Shown here: positions 1 through 11,700 of the stretch, in pieces
Layout of the letters: the number at the start of each line of letters is the position of its first letter
How positions within the stretch are numbered: position 1 is the first letter of the stretch
DNA from: Patiria pectinifera
Lineage: Eukaryota; Echinodermata; Asteroidea; Valvatida; Asterinidae
Assembly (NCBI GenBank): GCA_029964075.1
Contig: CM057142.1
Span: 26,228,392 to 26,292,391, forward strand
Direction of reading: 5' to 3'
DNA: 64,000 bases
Program-made: the position numbers and the translations under genes
Notes under the pieces: generated by a model
Told to the model about the DNA's origin: nothing
What the model saw: only the letters and a program-made list of their open reading frames with translations
Databases searched by the model: none

Positions 1-168
1 AGAGGCCAAATTGTAGCCAAATGTTCACTGAGTTCACGTACAAAATGTAGCTACAAGCCTGCTCTTGTGTCCCTAGTGAGTGGTCACACTGTTCTTCTAC
101 AGTCTATACCGACATCAGTTGATTTGTTCAGTTGTTAACCTTTTTTGGTATATATTTTTATTACACAG

Positions 169-282
169 TTTCGTAATTTCAAGATTGTTTATAGAAGATA
201 TGCGGGTCTCTACTTCTGCATATGCGTGGATGTTGGCGATAACAATTTATCATACTTGGAGGCAATACATAACTTTGTAGAG
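169..282 (+). CDS. AP2S1: AP2S1 penultimate coding exon
   Basis: This 114-bp exon (38 codons, phase 0 at both ends) follows an ACAG acceptor and is followed by a GTGAGT donor. It encodes residues equivalent to human 52-89, including the [12 protein letters not shown] core strand of the longin-like fold. Confidence 0.97.
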
Positions 283-1219
283 GTGAGTCCATATAACAAA
301 CTAAAATTGCGAGGGAAAATGCCTGTGCCAGCATGTTGAGCATCAAGATACGATACAAATTCATATCCGTTTGTACACTAATCCACTCTAAAAGACTTTC
401 TAAGGAATTGCTTGGATAATGATATCAACTTTCTGTTTCTGTGTTGAGGGTGCACTTTCAAGTCTATTTTTATTATATTTCTTAAAATTTGTGTTGATAA
501 CATCTAGATACCTTGTTCAGTGAGAGTTGGTACATGTACTTTCCAAATCCACATACCGGGTAGCTTTACACTTCACATGAATTCTAAAAGAAGAAGAAAA
601 TTTATCATGGAAACGGAAAATACATAATTATTAAACTGAATTCATGGATGTCATGAAGTTTGCTCTACGTTTGCTTTCGTGTGAAGTACGCGACAACCAT
701 ATTTGTAAAATCTTTTCTTAGACATGTCATTGCAGTTAACATCTCGTTAAAAAAATGAGGATTCAAGTCATCAAGAATGCGTGTGTAGGGCAAAACCAAA
801 TAATAAAATTTACATTTAAGTACAATTTCTTCATAGAAAAAAATACCTGTAGTTTATTTATTCCTGTAGACCTTCACTCAACGGACAACATCACTGTTTG
901 ACACAATCATGAAAGCTCAATTCTCCCCAGACTTTCTCTCCATTTTGCGGGATCAAATCAGTTTAGAATTTCTTTCTTTTCTTTTCTTTTCTAATGACCA
1001 GTTTGATGTTCATTCCAGTAAGATGTTTGTGTCTTTGCTTTTATCTGCCATCTTCAGGTGCTTAACGAATATTTCCACAATGTCTGCGAGTTGGACCTGG
1101 TCTTCAACTTTTACAAAGTGTATTCCGTGGTGGATGAGATGTTCCTTGCCGGGGAGATCAGAGAAACCAGCCAAACAAAAGTCCTCAAGCAATTAACCAA
1201 CTTGTCGCAGCTGGACTGA
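169..1219 (+). CDS. AP2S1: AP-2 complex subunit sigma, 3' part of the gene (two exons)
   Basis: Joined exons 169..282 and 1058..1219 encode the last 91 residues of the small sigma subunit of the AP-2 clathrin adaptor. With alpha, beta2 and mu2 it links cargo and PIP2-rich plasma membrane to clathrin; sigma also forms part of the dileucine-signal pocket. The first exon reads [20 protein letters not shown] and the second begins [20 protein letters not shown], nearly identical to vertebrate AP2S1 residues 52-142. The 38 plus 53 residue lengths match that protein exactly. Differences are conservative and concentrated at the C terminus, which ends LTNLSQLD. The codons for residues 1-51 lie upstream of this window. 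Splice sites are canonical (ACAG acceptor, GTGAGT donor, TTCAG acceptor) and both exons are phase 0. The AP-1 and AP-3 sigma paralogues are excluded by the [20 protein letters not shown] segment typical of AP-2. Confidence 0.97.
1058..1219 (+). CDS. AP2S1: AP2S1 last coding exon with stop
   Basis: This 162-bp exon follows a TTCAG acceptor at 1053-1057 and ends with TGA at 1217-1219. It encodes 53 residues, including [20 protein letters not shown], which is nearly invariant in animal AP2S1. The intron before it (283-1057) is AT-rich and shows no other feature. Confidence 0.97.
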   Translation: MLNEYFHNVCELDLVFNFYKVYSVVDEMFLAGEIRETSQTKVLKQLTNLSQLD

Positions 1220-1472
1220 AAGGGCTTTATACATTTGGAACTTAGCAGATTTAACTCTTTTTATTGGGGGGGGGGGTAGTAGATCAAAAGTGAAGAACAT
1301 AAAGTTAGTGCCACTACATTGTGCTCAGAGAATCTTGTGTTACAATGTAAGTGTTCTTGGATATGCAGTACAGTGATTGTTACAATGTACACATTCATGC
1401 TGAAAGAATTATCAGTTGTCAGTTCATTGATACTTGCATGTTCATGTATTTGTGTACATCACTGTAATATTA

Positions 1473-1817
1473 GCCCTGCAGTCACACAGTCAAAAAATCA
1501 ATCCTCTTCCCTTGCCTTTTACACAGGCTAGTCACCAACAGCCAGATCATATTTCAAGCAAGCACTGTGACTGTGTCAAATTCAGTCAACAGACCAAGCT
1601 GGCAAGACGTAGGCACAGCCGGCTCATCAATTAATCAATCACCTACAGTCAAAGCATAGCTGTAACAAGTTACATGTACATACATGTATAAACAGTCACA
1701 GCCAGTCAATCCTGCTTTATAAAGGCTGGGAGTTCTTAACTGTTGAAAACAGTCACTTGATTGATTTTGACTGAAAAGACAACTTTTCACAATGTAGGTT
1801 TGCATTGGAGGGTTAAT
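1473..1817. repeat. Dispersed inverted-repeat element, copy 1
   Basis: The stretch begins near TTAGCCCTGCAGTCACAC and ends near TTGGAGGGTTAATGTT. A related copy in opposite orientation lies at about 48,833-49,130. The two share the end motif ACCCTCC, many GTCACAG/ACAGTCA words, a TAAAGGCTGGGAGTTCTTAA-type segment and an internal GATTGAT segment. Length and AT content fit a non-autonomous DNA transposon. Edges are approximate. Confidence 0.5.
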
Positions 1818-2475
1818 GTTAAAGTGTGGCTTCGAGTTCCCTGTTGTGCACAAGAATAAGAGTTTTCAGGTTCAAATTTTAAAGAATAAGGTACTAGGTG
1901 CAAGGATTTTTACAGTGGACTCAAATCAAAGTTGGAAGTTGTATCAAAGGTGACGTCTGTGTACAAAATATTCTCTGCAGTTACACGTACATGTATATAT
2001 ACGCTTAGAAATAAAGGCAATATTAGGTTGTGCCCAAGGCAGACTGTGAAGCTGATTTAGTAATCATGATGAAAAGTTTTGTCTGCTTGGCCACAGGTAT
2101 TTTTGGCAGTGCTTGCTATTGTATAAGGGAAATCCATTGGTGTGTACAGTGGACTGGGATATTATTTCATTAACCAGCAAATGTTCTTGTTCACCCAAGC
2201 CCAATGCACTGTGTAAATCTTGCATCACACTGTCCAAGATGGAGCCCCTTTTTACAACCAAGTTTGACAGTCAAATAGAATAGCCAAGTTACCCATGTCA
2301 CTTTTATCCAACAAATCCATGTAGTGTTGATGGATTTCGATCGATTCATTCCTGTACAGCGCAGCCACTTTGTTTCTTTTCTTTGGGCTTGATGCTCTGA
2401 TACTTGTTCCATGAGCAATAGGACTACTGCATCGCATTGGATTTGGTCTAACTTGAGATGTCTTAAGCTAAATAT

Positions 2476-2634
2476 GGAAAGAATGTTGCAACCCGACGCC
2501 ACTTTTTTCTACATATATCATCTCAAGAAAGGTCAGTCCTTGTTGAAAAGACATGAATCTGGGACCGAGAATACAATTCCAATTTTGTTGGGAAATACCA
2601 CTGCAAAGTGGCGTCTGGATACTACATTCTTTCC
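2476..2634. mobile_element. 159-bp MITE with 8-bp target-site duplication
   Basis: The ends are a perfect 11-bp inverted repeat, GGAAAGAATGT, within a longer imperfect inverted repeat that includes GACGCCACTTT. It is flanked by an exact 8-bp direct repeat CTAAATAT (2468-2475 and 2635-2642), which I read as the target-site duplication. An 8-bp duplication fits hAT- or P-type transposases. A related terminal segment recurs in inverted orientation at about 22,247-22,283. There is no coding capacity. Confidence 0.85.
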
Positions 2635-2711
2635 CTAAATATACTTGGGGAGTTAGTAGTGTTCATTGTTTTATAGAAAACATTTTTTTTGGGGGGGGGC
2701 TAAAAAATAAA

Positions 2712-3321
2712 GTTGTTGTGACTGTATAATGATGAATTGTAATTGCTTACACTATAAACCCATGTGTATATGTAGAGCTACTTGTATATTAATACAGTTT
2801 TCCTATTTTTTTTTATAATCAAACCAATGTGATGGTTAAATATGGAACATGTACTCCCTAAAGTTTTAGAGGCATGTACCTGAACATAACCAGTACCATT
2901 AACATTTTGGCAGGCATTTTCAACTGTTTTTGAAGTTTTGGTGATTTGAATATTCATATCATTTTTATTTTCCATTCCAATAGGAAAGCAATGAGATACA
3001 CAAAGTAAGTAAGTGTTGTGCATTTTTTTTAAAACAATTTGGTTGCCGTACATGCTGCCATTTTCTTTCTCCAAACTTTGAAAATCTTTCAAATATTTGC
3101 AGTATTGCAACTCTGTGGGGCATTGCATTCTGGGAGACGGATAGGGACTGCAGATCATGTTTCTCTAAATGTACAGTGTTGGGATGTGATTTTTGGTACA
3201 TGTACATACATGTATTAATTGCCAGTACATGTGCATATACATCATGTATCTCTGTACTTATCTAGAAACAACATACATGTACATACATCAGGACTAGTTT
3301 ATTTTAAATTCTTAATTAAAC
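2712..3321. other. Intergenic, no gene seen
   Basis: AT-rich intergenic sequence with several TACATGTA words and a poly-T run near 2810. No coding, RNA or clear mobile feature was recognised. Confidence 0.6.
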
Positions 3322-3596
3322 CACGGATTCTCTACTCAAGGATAAATGACTCATCTGAGCTTGTGTACAAAATGTATGGAACGGAATGTCTACGTGTATG
3401 ATATGCCGCGTCCACGCAAAGAACATGTACAAAATGTTGAACAATGCACGCGCTCGACAGCTAGCTGGCGCACTACAAATTTGACTGTGAGCGTCTCCAG
3501 CATGTGCGTCTCGCACATGCGCGACGCTCAAGGGCCGTATCATGCATGTAACCAGACATTTGGGGAAGTCGTTTATCCATGTGTAGAGGATCCGTG
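3322..3596. mobile_element. Inverted-repeat element (MITE) with GC-rich core
   Basis: The left end CACGGATTCTCTACTCAAGG is matched in inverse by the right end at 3566-3596 (GTGTAGAGGATCCGTG). The TIRs are about 30 bp with a few mismatches. The interior contains a GC-rich palindromic segment around GTGCGTCTCGCACATGCGCG. No clear target duplication was found. Confidence 0.65.
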
Positions 3597-5069
3597 ATTG
3601 AACTGGGATATACAAAAGACTATACAAGAATACTGAACATGGTAGACACCAATTTCGATGTTATGCCAGTAGGAGTAGAACCCAGTTTATTGTAATCGTT
3701 ATTATATATATATTCAAAGTTATACACAAGCTTTGAGAAATTGAAATAAACAATAACCCTTACAAAGTGATGTCCTCGTCTGTTTTTCAGCACCCAAACA
3801 AATGTACTTAGTAAACTGTAAATTCCATTTAAATAGTATTTTACATTTTTCACAAAGTAATTGGAGACTAGCATTCATATTTATCACTTCAAATTCAGAT
3901 GATTTACGTGTGATATCAGCTGAGGGACTGACAGCGACAAAAATCCATTAAACTTCAGATCAAAGTTTGATAGCTTTATTATAGTACATACATGCACGTC
4001 ATGCAGCTTCCTAATTGAATATTTTGGACAGGAAATGCGTTGAACATTCACTTTCACTGTGTCATGTAAGACATAAGACATGGGAGCTAGGTCTCGCAAC
4101 CTGAAATCACAATTTGAAGTGTTGCTTTCATAGAAGTTACACTCAATAACGAGGGTCATCCTTCGGATGTTTTCACGGTAACTCGCTGAAAAAAAGTTGC
4201 TAATCACACAGCCAAACCTTTAGAGAACACATTAAATCACAAAAGAAAAAATTGAATAACGCATATGACATATATATATATATATATGCAGAGAAAAACA
4301 ATTCACAATGTCCACAATGAATTTGTTACATTAAAATTGAACATCCACAGAATAACAGGCAATAATGGTTATATGAAGTCTTTTAATGTTTTATGTCAGG
4401 TAATGTACATGTATCTATCGCTCAAAAGATTGCATGGTGTGTCTGTGCCATTCTCACCCAAAGTAAAACATGAGTGTGCGTATTGTACAAACGTGTGTGT
4501 ACACTGCATGCAATTACATGTACATATGTGTGTACATGTCAAAAGCTTGCTACATGTACTCTGAATGTGAATCTTTCCAGCTGAAAATCTACCTTCTCAT
4601 ACATTTGTATCTTCTGAAGCACCCTCCCTTTACAGATAGTCCCTTCATATGGTGTATCCACAAACTTCTTCCAGACTTCATTTATAGTACACGTAGCTTG
4701 TATTAGTTTACACCACAATGGTACAATGTACATAATGTACATATCAATTTTAGTACAATTGTGTAAATAAGTAAATCCAATCCAATATTTATCCAAAAAT
4801 AGCATTTTATATAAAGTTAGTATCCTTTACAAAATCTACAATGTACATACCTAAATGCAGCAAATAATTATCTGCATTTCGAAGTTTTGCATTTCTTCAG
4901 TTCAGGCACCTAAACCGCCCAAGCACTCTATGGTTTAATTGATTCGTCAGCGATTAGTGAATAAGCACAATGTAATACATATGGTTAAATATATATGTGT
5001 TGGATTTGTCTGCAATACCCTGTCACAAATAAAACTGATACTTGACGGACATCAGTTTCACAGCTACAT
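3597..5069. other. Intergenic, AT-rich
   Basis: No gene recognised. It contains an (AT)n microsatellite at about 4268-4288 and many TACATGTA or TGTACAT words. Confidence 0.6.
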
Positions 5070-5600
5070 GTAAGCACCGTCGATATGATATTACTCGATT
5101 ATTCGATATTATTTTGATATCGATATCGCCAATAGCAATTTTTTTAATCATTAAAATGTTGAAATTGAGGAATGATATCGAAAATATCAAAATGCGTCAG
5201 ATTATCGTCAAAATATATCTTTTACTTTGTGTTTAACGTTTGCTGTATAATGAAATAAAACTCGGCGGCAACTTGTGCCTCAAAAGAAAAACATCGCAAA
5301 ATGCCAAGCGGCGTCGCTTTGTGCTCTGCGTTCGCTGGAGTTCGTGGTCTCCCAAATGTAAAACCTCAAAAGACACCGCCCGTTCTGGACAAACTGTCAG
5401 TGCTCAGATTTGTTTTAAGAAGTTTGAGCAATATGCTCCAGAGAAAACTGTGGAAAATTGGGACTCAACATTTTTTTTTTTTATCGAAGTGTCATCTTTG
5501 TTGTCTTTAACTTATGGGATAATCGATACATATCAAATATTCTCAATATTCAATTTACGATATATCGAATATTGAAAATGCTGATATCGATGGTGCTTAC
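5070..5600. mobile_element. DNA-transposon remnant with 17-bp TIRs
   Basis: GTAAGCACCGTCGATAT at 5070-5086 is matched in inverse at 5584-5600 with one mismatch. The subterminal regions on both sides are rich in ATCGATAT and TCGAATATT words. The interior (about 5260-5460) is more GC-rich and has short open stretches, possibly a decayed coding fragment, which I could not assign. No target duplication is clear. Confidence 0.6.
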
Positions 5601-5749
5601 AGCTTCTCAAACATCCAAATATTCAGGATGCAGACAGTACACATCACTGCTATACTAATAAAGTGGGAAAGGGGGTGGGCTAGGATACTCTAACATTGCA
5701 TGCTCTGTGTGGAACTGAACAAGAGGTCCACAGGGTGCAGTAAGTATGA

Positions 5750-6300
5750 ACGTTTGGTGGACTTGCCCACGTCCACACAATGTTCCCCCTCTCTGAAAAA
5801 CAGCTTTAGAGGCAGTTTTGAGTGTTATCTGTCACAAAGTGAAGAGGAATACTCCAGGAAATCATGATAAAAAAAAAGTTGGGTTGAAAGAGTATTCACA
5901 GCACGAGTAAAATAAGTTTTTTCCCCCGGTTTTTCTTAACTTCACAAAGTCAAAGGAATGTCCACACTAGGTATGTAAGGTAGGCCATACGTGTGTGAGT
6001 TTGTCTTACAGTCACATGTGGACATTTGAACAAAAGATGTCCACATAATGCAGGTTGTGTTGACGTTTTTATGTGGACTAAGCCGTGTCCACATAACGTT
6101 ACGCCCTCTCTGGAACACAGGTTTAGAGGCATTTTTGGGTTAGGGTTACCGTTGCAGAATGTAGAGAAACATTCAAGGAAATCAAAAAAACAAATTTGGG
6201 GTTAAGAAAGTTTTTAACATGTTTAAGTAAAGTTATTTTTTGTGCCGAGTTTTCTTAACTACACGAAAACAAAGGAATGTCCACATTATGTATGTAAACA
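5750..6300. repeat. Two-copy tandem duplication, period about 310 bp
   Basis: The segments at about 5750-5990 and 6070-6300 share the same order of motifs: GTCCACA before CCCTCTCTG, then TTTAGAGGCA, TTTTCTTAAC, and CAAAGGAATGTCCACA followed by TATGTA. They are diverged direct repeats lying just beyond the 3' end of the ARHGAP11A-like gene. Confidence 0.6.
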
Positions 6301-6476
6301 AAAATGGGTGTGTGTTCACAAGTTAATCTTATACACACGTACATGTATAAAATACACACTGAAAAAAAAGGCACTTACATTGTAACTTGGAATTAAGCAA
6401 AACCATGTGTGCTTAGCAGCTTCTATGAAGGAGTATAGGTACATTCATGTACATGTATGATGTTGTAATAATAGCC

Positions 6477-8783
6477 TCATAGCTCTACCACATCCATGTC
6501 ATCTCGGACATGATTTGGTATTAGGGACCTCTCTTGTCTTGCACTTGCCTGTTGTCTGAACAAAGGGTTCTTAGGGGAGCAGGGGTACCTCTTGTGTGCT
6601 CTGGTCTCTCTGAATGTTGGTGTTAAGTCCTGGTTGTTTGGGATCTTTAAGCATTTCAGAGGTGAGCGGTGCTTGATCTTGAGTGCCTTCTTTCCCGGTG
6701 ATCGGATGATGGTTGAGGAGGCCAGCTTCAAGGGGGTAAGTGCCTCATTGTGGAGGGCATGAACGGGTGCAAGGTGCTCTGGAATCTGGTCGATGTCCTG
6801 ACTACCATCATGATGAACAGGCATCTCCTCTGCATTCTCATACTGGATCACCGTCTCGCTGCTGGCTGGCTTCAGCACATCTTCATCACGTGTCGCATTC
6901 TGCAGGCCTCTGGGGATGTCAACCGCTGCTACATGGGACAAAGCCATCTCGTAGGAATCGTTGTGGTCAGGGGATACTATCTTGCGAAAAGCTTTTATTT
7001 CTGGAACGCTCGAACCTTCACCAACATTGCACATCCCACTGTCAATGCTGATTGATTTCACAAGCTTGGTCTTCGGCTGGACTCGTGAAGACTCATGCTT
7101 ACTTGTTTCACCTGGGGTTGGTACAGCTCTCTTTGACAATAACTTCTCAGCTTCCTGGCTGCCTTTGTGCACTGATCTGGACTGCAGGTTTCTCACTGGC
7201 GAAATCTGCTGGCACATTGAGTTGAACATGTCAATGTTGGATTTGACATTGCTCAAGTTCAGCGAGGTGTTGCCCATTGGTTTAGCTGACTGCCCAAACC
7301 GGTCCCTCTTGGCGATGTGCACCTGAGAGTGATATGACTTCATTGGAGAGGGCAGTGTCGGGCCAGCCCTCCTGGCTGGGGAGTTGACCTGAGAGTCTGA
7401 CAGACTCTTGTTGAAGATGTGGCCTGTCCTGGCCAGCTTCCAGAAGGCTTTAGTCTCCCTGAACTGGGGGTTGTCTTCGCTGGAGACGCTGCAGGAAGAC
7501 TCCTCACTGGCGTCCTCCACAGGGGACAACCTCTCCGACAGCATCTTGACCAGACCTTGCGGGATATCCTGGGCCGACTTGATGCCCCGCTCTGATGCTA
7601 TGCGCTTATCTACGGCCTCCTGAAGTTTGGCCTCATCAAAGTTAGCAAGGTTGTCCAGGGAAAGCCCCTTGCCGCTGTCAACAGACACTGACTTGACCAA
7701 TCTTCCACACTGCCCAGTGGTCACAGCACCTTTCAAGCTGTCTACATGTAGACTTCCTGTATGTTCATCATCCCGATCAACATTAACTGCACTGTCCAGG
7801 CTCAGCATACTACCTGCCTGAGCCAAATATTCATTTGATTCTTTTAACCCATCAATCTCATCATTATCATTACATCTGCTGTGTTGTCCAACAATTTTTG
7901 ATGTGCCACAACCAACATCCTCAAGCACACTATCGGTAACACGTACTTGTGCATCACCCTCATCAAGCTGAAGGTTGTACTCCAATTCTACTGGACCACG
8001 TGTATCTTTTAGTGTCTCATCATTTTGTACAGTTACATCATTAGCATCCTCCGACAGTGCCTGAGCACTAGCCGTCTCATAATCGATCTCCACACTGAAC
8101 ACGGATTTGGTACTATCCATGCTGACTTGAGACAGGACGCTGGACAGGCTCTTCTGACTGACAGACTGCTGCAGCTGTCTGTGTCCTGTGGCTTCAGTGT
8201 GACTCTCAAACTTAGATGACTCAGAGGATGTTAAGTCCATTATCATGTCTGATGGACGGGATCCCTTGTCTTTTGTGTGAAGTTGCGCAGACTCGAACCC
8301 ACAGCTTCCATTTTCTGTGATCTGGCTCACATCTTCATTCATGTCTCTGGAATCCATGTCACTCTTGGCAAGTCCCTCCCTGCTGCCATCCTCATCTTTG
8401 CCGATCGGTCGATTCCATTCGTCTTGCAAACACACATCAGAGACATCGTCATGAGACGTCTTGGAACACTGACTGGATTTCAGATCAACTACTACAACCT
8501 TTGGGGATTCTGAATCAATTGCGCTTGACATTTGACCTGTGAACTGTGACCTCGGCTCCAGAACTGGGTGGGATATTGCTGGCCGCGGACTGAAGAGAGT
8601 CGCCGGGGAGCTTGGCGTCTTCCGTCGTCTTTGTCTTCTCCTTGTGAGTGGCGTCCTCTTCAAGTGGGGTGAGTTGCCGAGAGCCAGGCTGTCCAGCGCA
8701 GCTGGATCCTCCTGTGCAGGAGGATTGGCCAATCGCCAGCCGACTGATTTATCTGGCATGTCGTTGAGCTGAATTGGAGTTGG
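6477..8783 (-). CDS. ARHGAP11A: ARHGAP11A-like exon 10, large C-terminal exon
   Basis: A single 2,307-bp exon encodes the last 768 residues and the stop (TGA at 6479-6477). The acceptor is TTCAG at about 8788-8784, so the upstream part of the open frame (to 8843) is intronic. Landmarks shared with the vertebrate protein are SVGWRLAN near its start, LVKSVSVDSG and LVKSISIDSG (human LVKSVSCDG), SPLK, and SPKNP before the end. The rest is Ser/Glu-rich, low in hydrophobics and probably disordered. A basic patch RRRQRRRK near residue 568 may be a nuclear localisation signal. The tail is longer than the human one, which accounts for most of the size difference. Confidence 0.96.
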   Translation of the reverse strand, partial: PTPIQLNDMPDKSVGWRLANPPAQEDPAALDSLALGNSPHLKRTPLTRRRQRRRKTPSSPATLFSPRPAISHPVLEPRSQFTGQMSSAIDSESPKVVVVDLKSSQCSKTSHDDVSDVCLQDEWNRPIGKDEDGSREGLAKSDMDSRDMNEDVSQITENGSCGFESAQLHTKDKGSRPSDMIMDLTSSESSKFESHTEATGHRQLQQSVSQKSLSSVLSQVSMDSTKSVFSVEIDYETASAQALSEDANDVTVQNDETLKDTRGPVELEYNLQLDEGDAQVRVTDSVLEDVGCGTSKIVGQHSRCNDNDEIDGLKESNEYLAQAGSMLSLDSAVNVDRDDEHTGSLHVDSLKGAVTTGQCGRLVKSVSVDSGKGLSLDNLANFDEAKLQEAVDKRIASERGIKSAQDIPQGLVKMLSERLSPVEDASEESSCSVSSEDNPQFRETKAFWKLARTGHIFNKSLSDSQVNSPARRAGPTLPSPMKSYHSQVHIAKRDRFGQSAKPMGNTSLNLSNVKSNIDMFNSMCQQISPVRNLQSRSVHKGSQEAEKLLSKRAVPTPGETSKHESSRVQPKTKLVKSISIDSGMCNVGEGSSVPEIKAFRKIVSPDHNDSYEMALSHVAAVDIPRGLQNATRDEDVLKPASSETVIQYENAEEMPVHHDGSQDIDQIPEHLAPVHALHNEALTPLKLASSTIIRSPGKKALKIKHRSPLKCLKIPNNQDLTPTFRETRAHKRYPCSPKNPLFRQQASARQERSLIPNHVRDDMDVVEL

Positions 8784-11700
8784 CTGAATAAAAAAATTAA
8801 TAAAACAAAACAAGAATATAAGCCATGGTTGTCGCCAAATCAAAAGTCAATCCAAAGTCAGATCACCACTAACTTTACAAGTGCCAAGGATGAAAATCAA
8901 TTCATAACTTTAAAAAACAACAACACTTCTTCCAGTTGAAAGGCCAGTTTGTATATCTTAGATTATAACCCTGTAAGTTCAGGCCACATGTAATGATTTA
9001 ACAGAGGCTGAGCTTCAGTAGTAAATCAAAAAAAAACCATGCGGAACCAGGAGTTGCAAATAGGCAGATTTGACGAGGCACTGTTGCAGGAATTCCTGCT
9101 GCTTTCATGTAGTTCAAACAACTATGCTCTCCTTACCTGTGTGCGAGTATGTCTGTGGCCGAGCTTCTTCTTTATAGATTGGTAGACACTGCCCGATTTG
9201 GGAGTGTAGCTTGAGTAAACTGATTTTGGAGTACTGACATCTGCATGTAATGCACCAGAGCGTCTGTAGAAATGAGAGAAAAATAAGCACAGTGCAACAT
9301 ACCAGTTTTTTTTGTATAATATGAGTTATCCCGCGAGCGCGAGTGAAACACGTAATAATGTAGTGCATTAGGGTCCGGCCGAGTGGCATGTGGGGCGCAG
9401 TCGCACTACATTTTCCTTGTTCCACAAGTGAGAGTGGGACAACAAACTTATCTAGAAGCAAACTTGACGCACAGTAAAGATGGAACACGCATGCTGTACA
9501 CAAACTTTTCAGCAGTTATCCTATTACACATGCATGTTGTACGGAATGGCGCCGCGTCTTAGAATAGCGCAGTACACGGAGGTCAGTATAGACCGTGGCT
9601 GTGCTACATGGTTAAATGTAGCACGGCTTGTTGTTGACATGGATCGACCAAAAAGGATCGAGGATTCAAGTTTACTTGAAGGTAAATAACACTATCCCTG
9701 ACACGAGCGCCTGATGTGAACAGTACAACAAAATTTCCAATAACTGTAAGGGAAGGATGCAAAAATTAAACAAGTGGTAGCTCGAGGTTAAGGTATCCCA
9801 TAGAACCCTGTAAAACCTCATAGAACCTCGAGGTGAACCTCAAGTTACAGCCTGTTTACTCTGCATAACTAATATAATAGTTTTCTTGCCAAAGTAAGTT
9901 ACTGCATTTTGATGAATCGTCTTTGATGGATAATTTAGCAGAAATGGGTCACATTTGTTCCAGGAAGGTACAATGTACATCATCAGGAAGACCATACCTC
10001 TTGTACTTTCTGCTGCTGAGAGGGTTGAGTTTACCCAGCTTCTTCCCAGGTGTAGCGCCCACATTGCCTTCCTTCCCCGGGGGAGTGGCACAGAAAGTTG
10101 TGAAAGATTCGTCTGCAAATTTGATGGATGGTGTCTGGAACTTGAAGACTGTTGCTCCGTCTTCTGTAACTGCATCTGTCATTTGGGGGAAAAGTACAAG
10201 GAGTTTATTGGGTGAATTTAGTCCTCGGTGCATTGATAATCCTTAGACGAATGCATTTAAAAGCAACATGTACATGTACAGTCATGGTAACTTTACTTGG
10301 AGCACCATAAACAACCTCCTTAGAATATGTTGCATTCCTGTCCAGGCATTTCATGTACATGTACAGAATATGGGTGTGCACAGCAAACTTGACAACAAAA
10401 GAGCTTTTGCTCGTACCCACCACCCCAAACAGGGTGCTGGGAAGGGCTAATCTCTTTCACAAAATTTTGTGAAGGAAGCACTGACGTTGCAAAGCATTGT
10501 GGCTAGCTTGCTACTTAATCAATGGACGTACATGTACATTCAGCGTGCACGTGTCACTCGCACACGGAAATGTTGACCTGTGTTATTGTTCAAACAAATT
10601 CTAACCAATGAGGGCTCGAAGAAATTACGTAATGCATCCTGAAGAAATAATATGTAGCCCTTCCCAGCGCTTTGTTTTGACGATCGGTACAAGCGAAAAA
10701 AGATCAAGGGACGGGAGGGTGTGCCGTGTTATGGATCCTTTCCCTCATGTTGTCCAGTATCAATATGACAAATCATTTTTTTTAACTAAGCCTTAATGAG
10801 CTTTTTTGTATGAAATAGAAAGGAATCAAAGGCTGCTTCACAGAAATAAATAATGACAAAAAATAATACTCCCTCACACATATCCCGTCTTCCCCCAACA
10901 AAAAAAATGAATTATAACAAAGTTCAGATGCTGAGGGTATAGCCTCCTTAGTCTCTTACAGTTTCCTGACGAAGGGCAGAGCATACATTTCAGAACCTCA
11001 CAAACTCACAAAAGAGATTTGTTACATGATGCAACAGCAAATGCAATCTTATTGCTATCTTCACCATGCAAACCTTCAAACCTCCTCTTTTACACTTCAA
11101 AACCCTCAAAAACTTGAAATTATAACAAATCATAATGCTACTACAGTGAAATCTCGATAAGTCAAACTCTGATAACTCAAAACAACTGTTAAGTCAAACA
11201 AAGAATCCATTGCTTTCAGTAGTATAACAATGATATTCAACCCTGCTTAACTGAAAACTCTGCTTAAGTCAAATTTTGAACCTGTTCCCTTGAAGTTGAG
11301 GTTTGACTATGATCAAGATTTCACTGTATGTAGACCTACCAAAACTCTAAAATGCTAAAGGGTCTCAATAGGTAACATGGAATTTTGATTGGACATACCC
11401 GGGTACATGTACATGTACATGCAGGAGGATTAAAAATGAATCGCTGATGAACTCATTACTTTGACCTACCGACTTCTCCTAAGGCGGGTCTACTTGGTCT
11501 GAGTGGTGTGATGGGGGAATCAGTCAATGTCATCCCCTGCCGTCCTTCCCTGTGGAGGCTCAGGCCAGGCTTGCTGTACTGTGGGTCTGTGGTCATCTGG
11601 TGTAGCATTGCTTTCCTGTGGATTGAAATAATAAGGATGAAAACATGATACGGTACCAATCAGATGTTAACAAGGGCTGCTGAACAATACACATGTACAA

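Larger units (their letters stand above)
1220..2711 (+). other. AP2S1 3' UTR and flank
   Basis: No ORF of interest follows the AP2S1 stop. AATAAA hexamers occur at 2010-2015 and 2706-2711 and either could end the transcript. If the distal one is used, the 3' UTR would contain the inverted-repeat element at about 1473-1817 and the MITE at 2476-2634. A run of about 10 G lies near 1266. Confidence 0.4.

Noticed and set aside
909..1196. 95-codon + strand ORF starting MKAQFSPDF
   Set aside because: It overlaps the last AP2S1 exon in the wrong frame; the true frame gives the conserved AP2S1 C terminus.
6740..8772. Several + strand ORFs of 64-121 codons
   Set aside because: They lie opposite the large C-terminal exon of the ARHGAP11A-like gene and have no recognisable family; they are antisense shadows.
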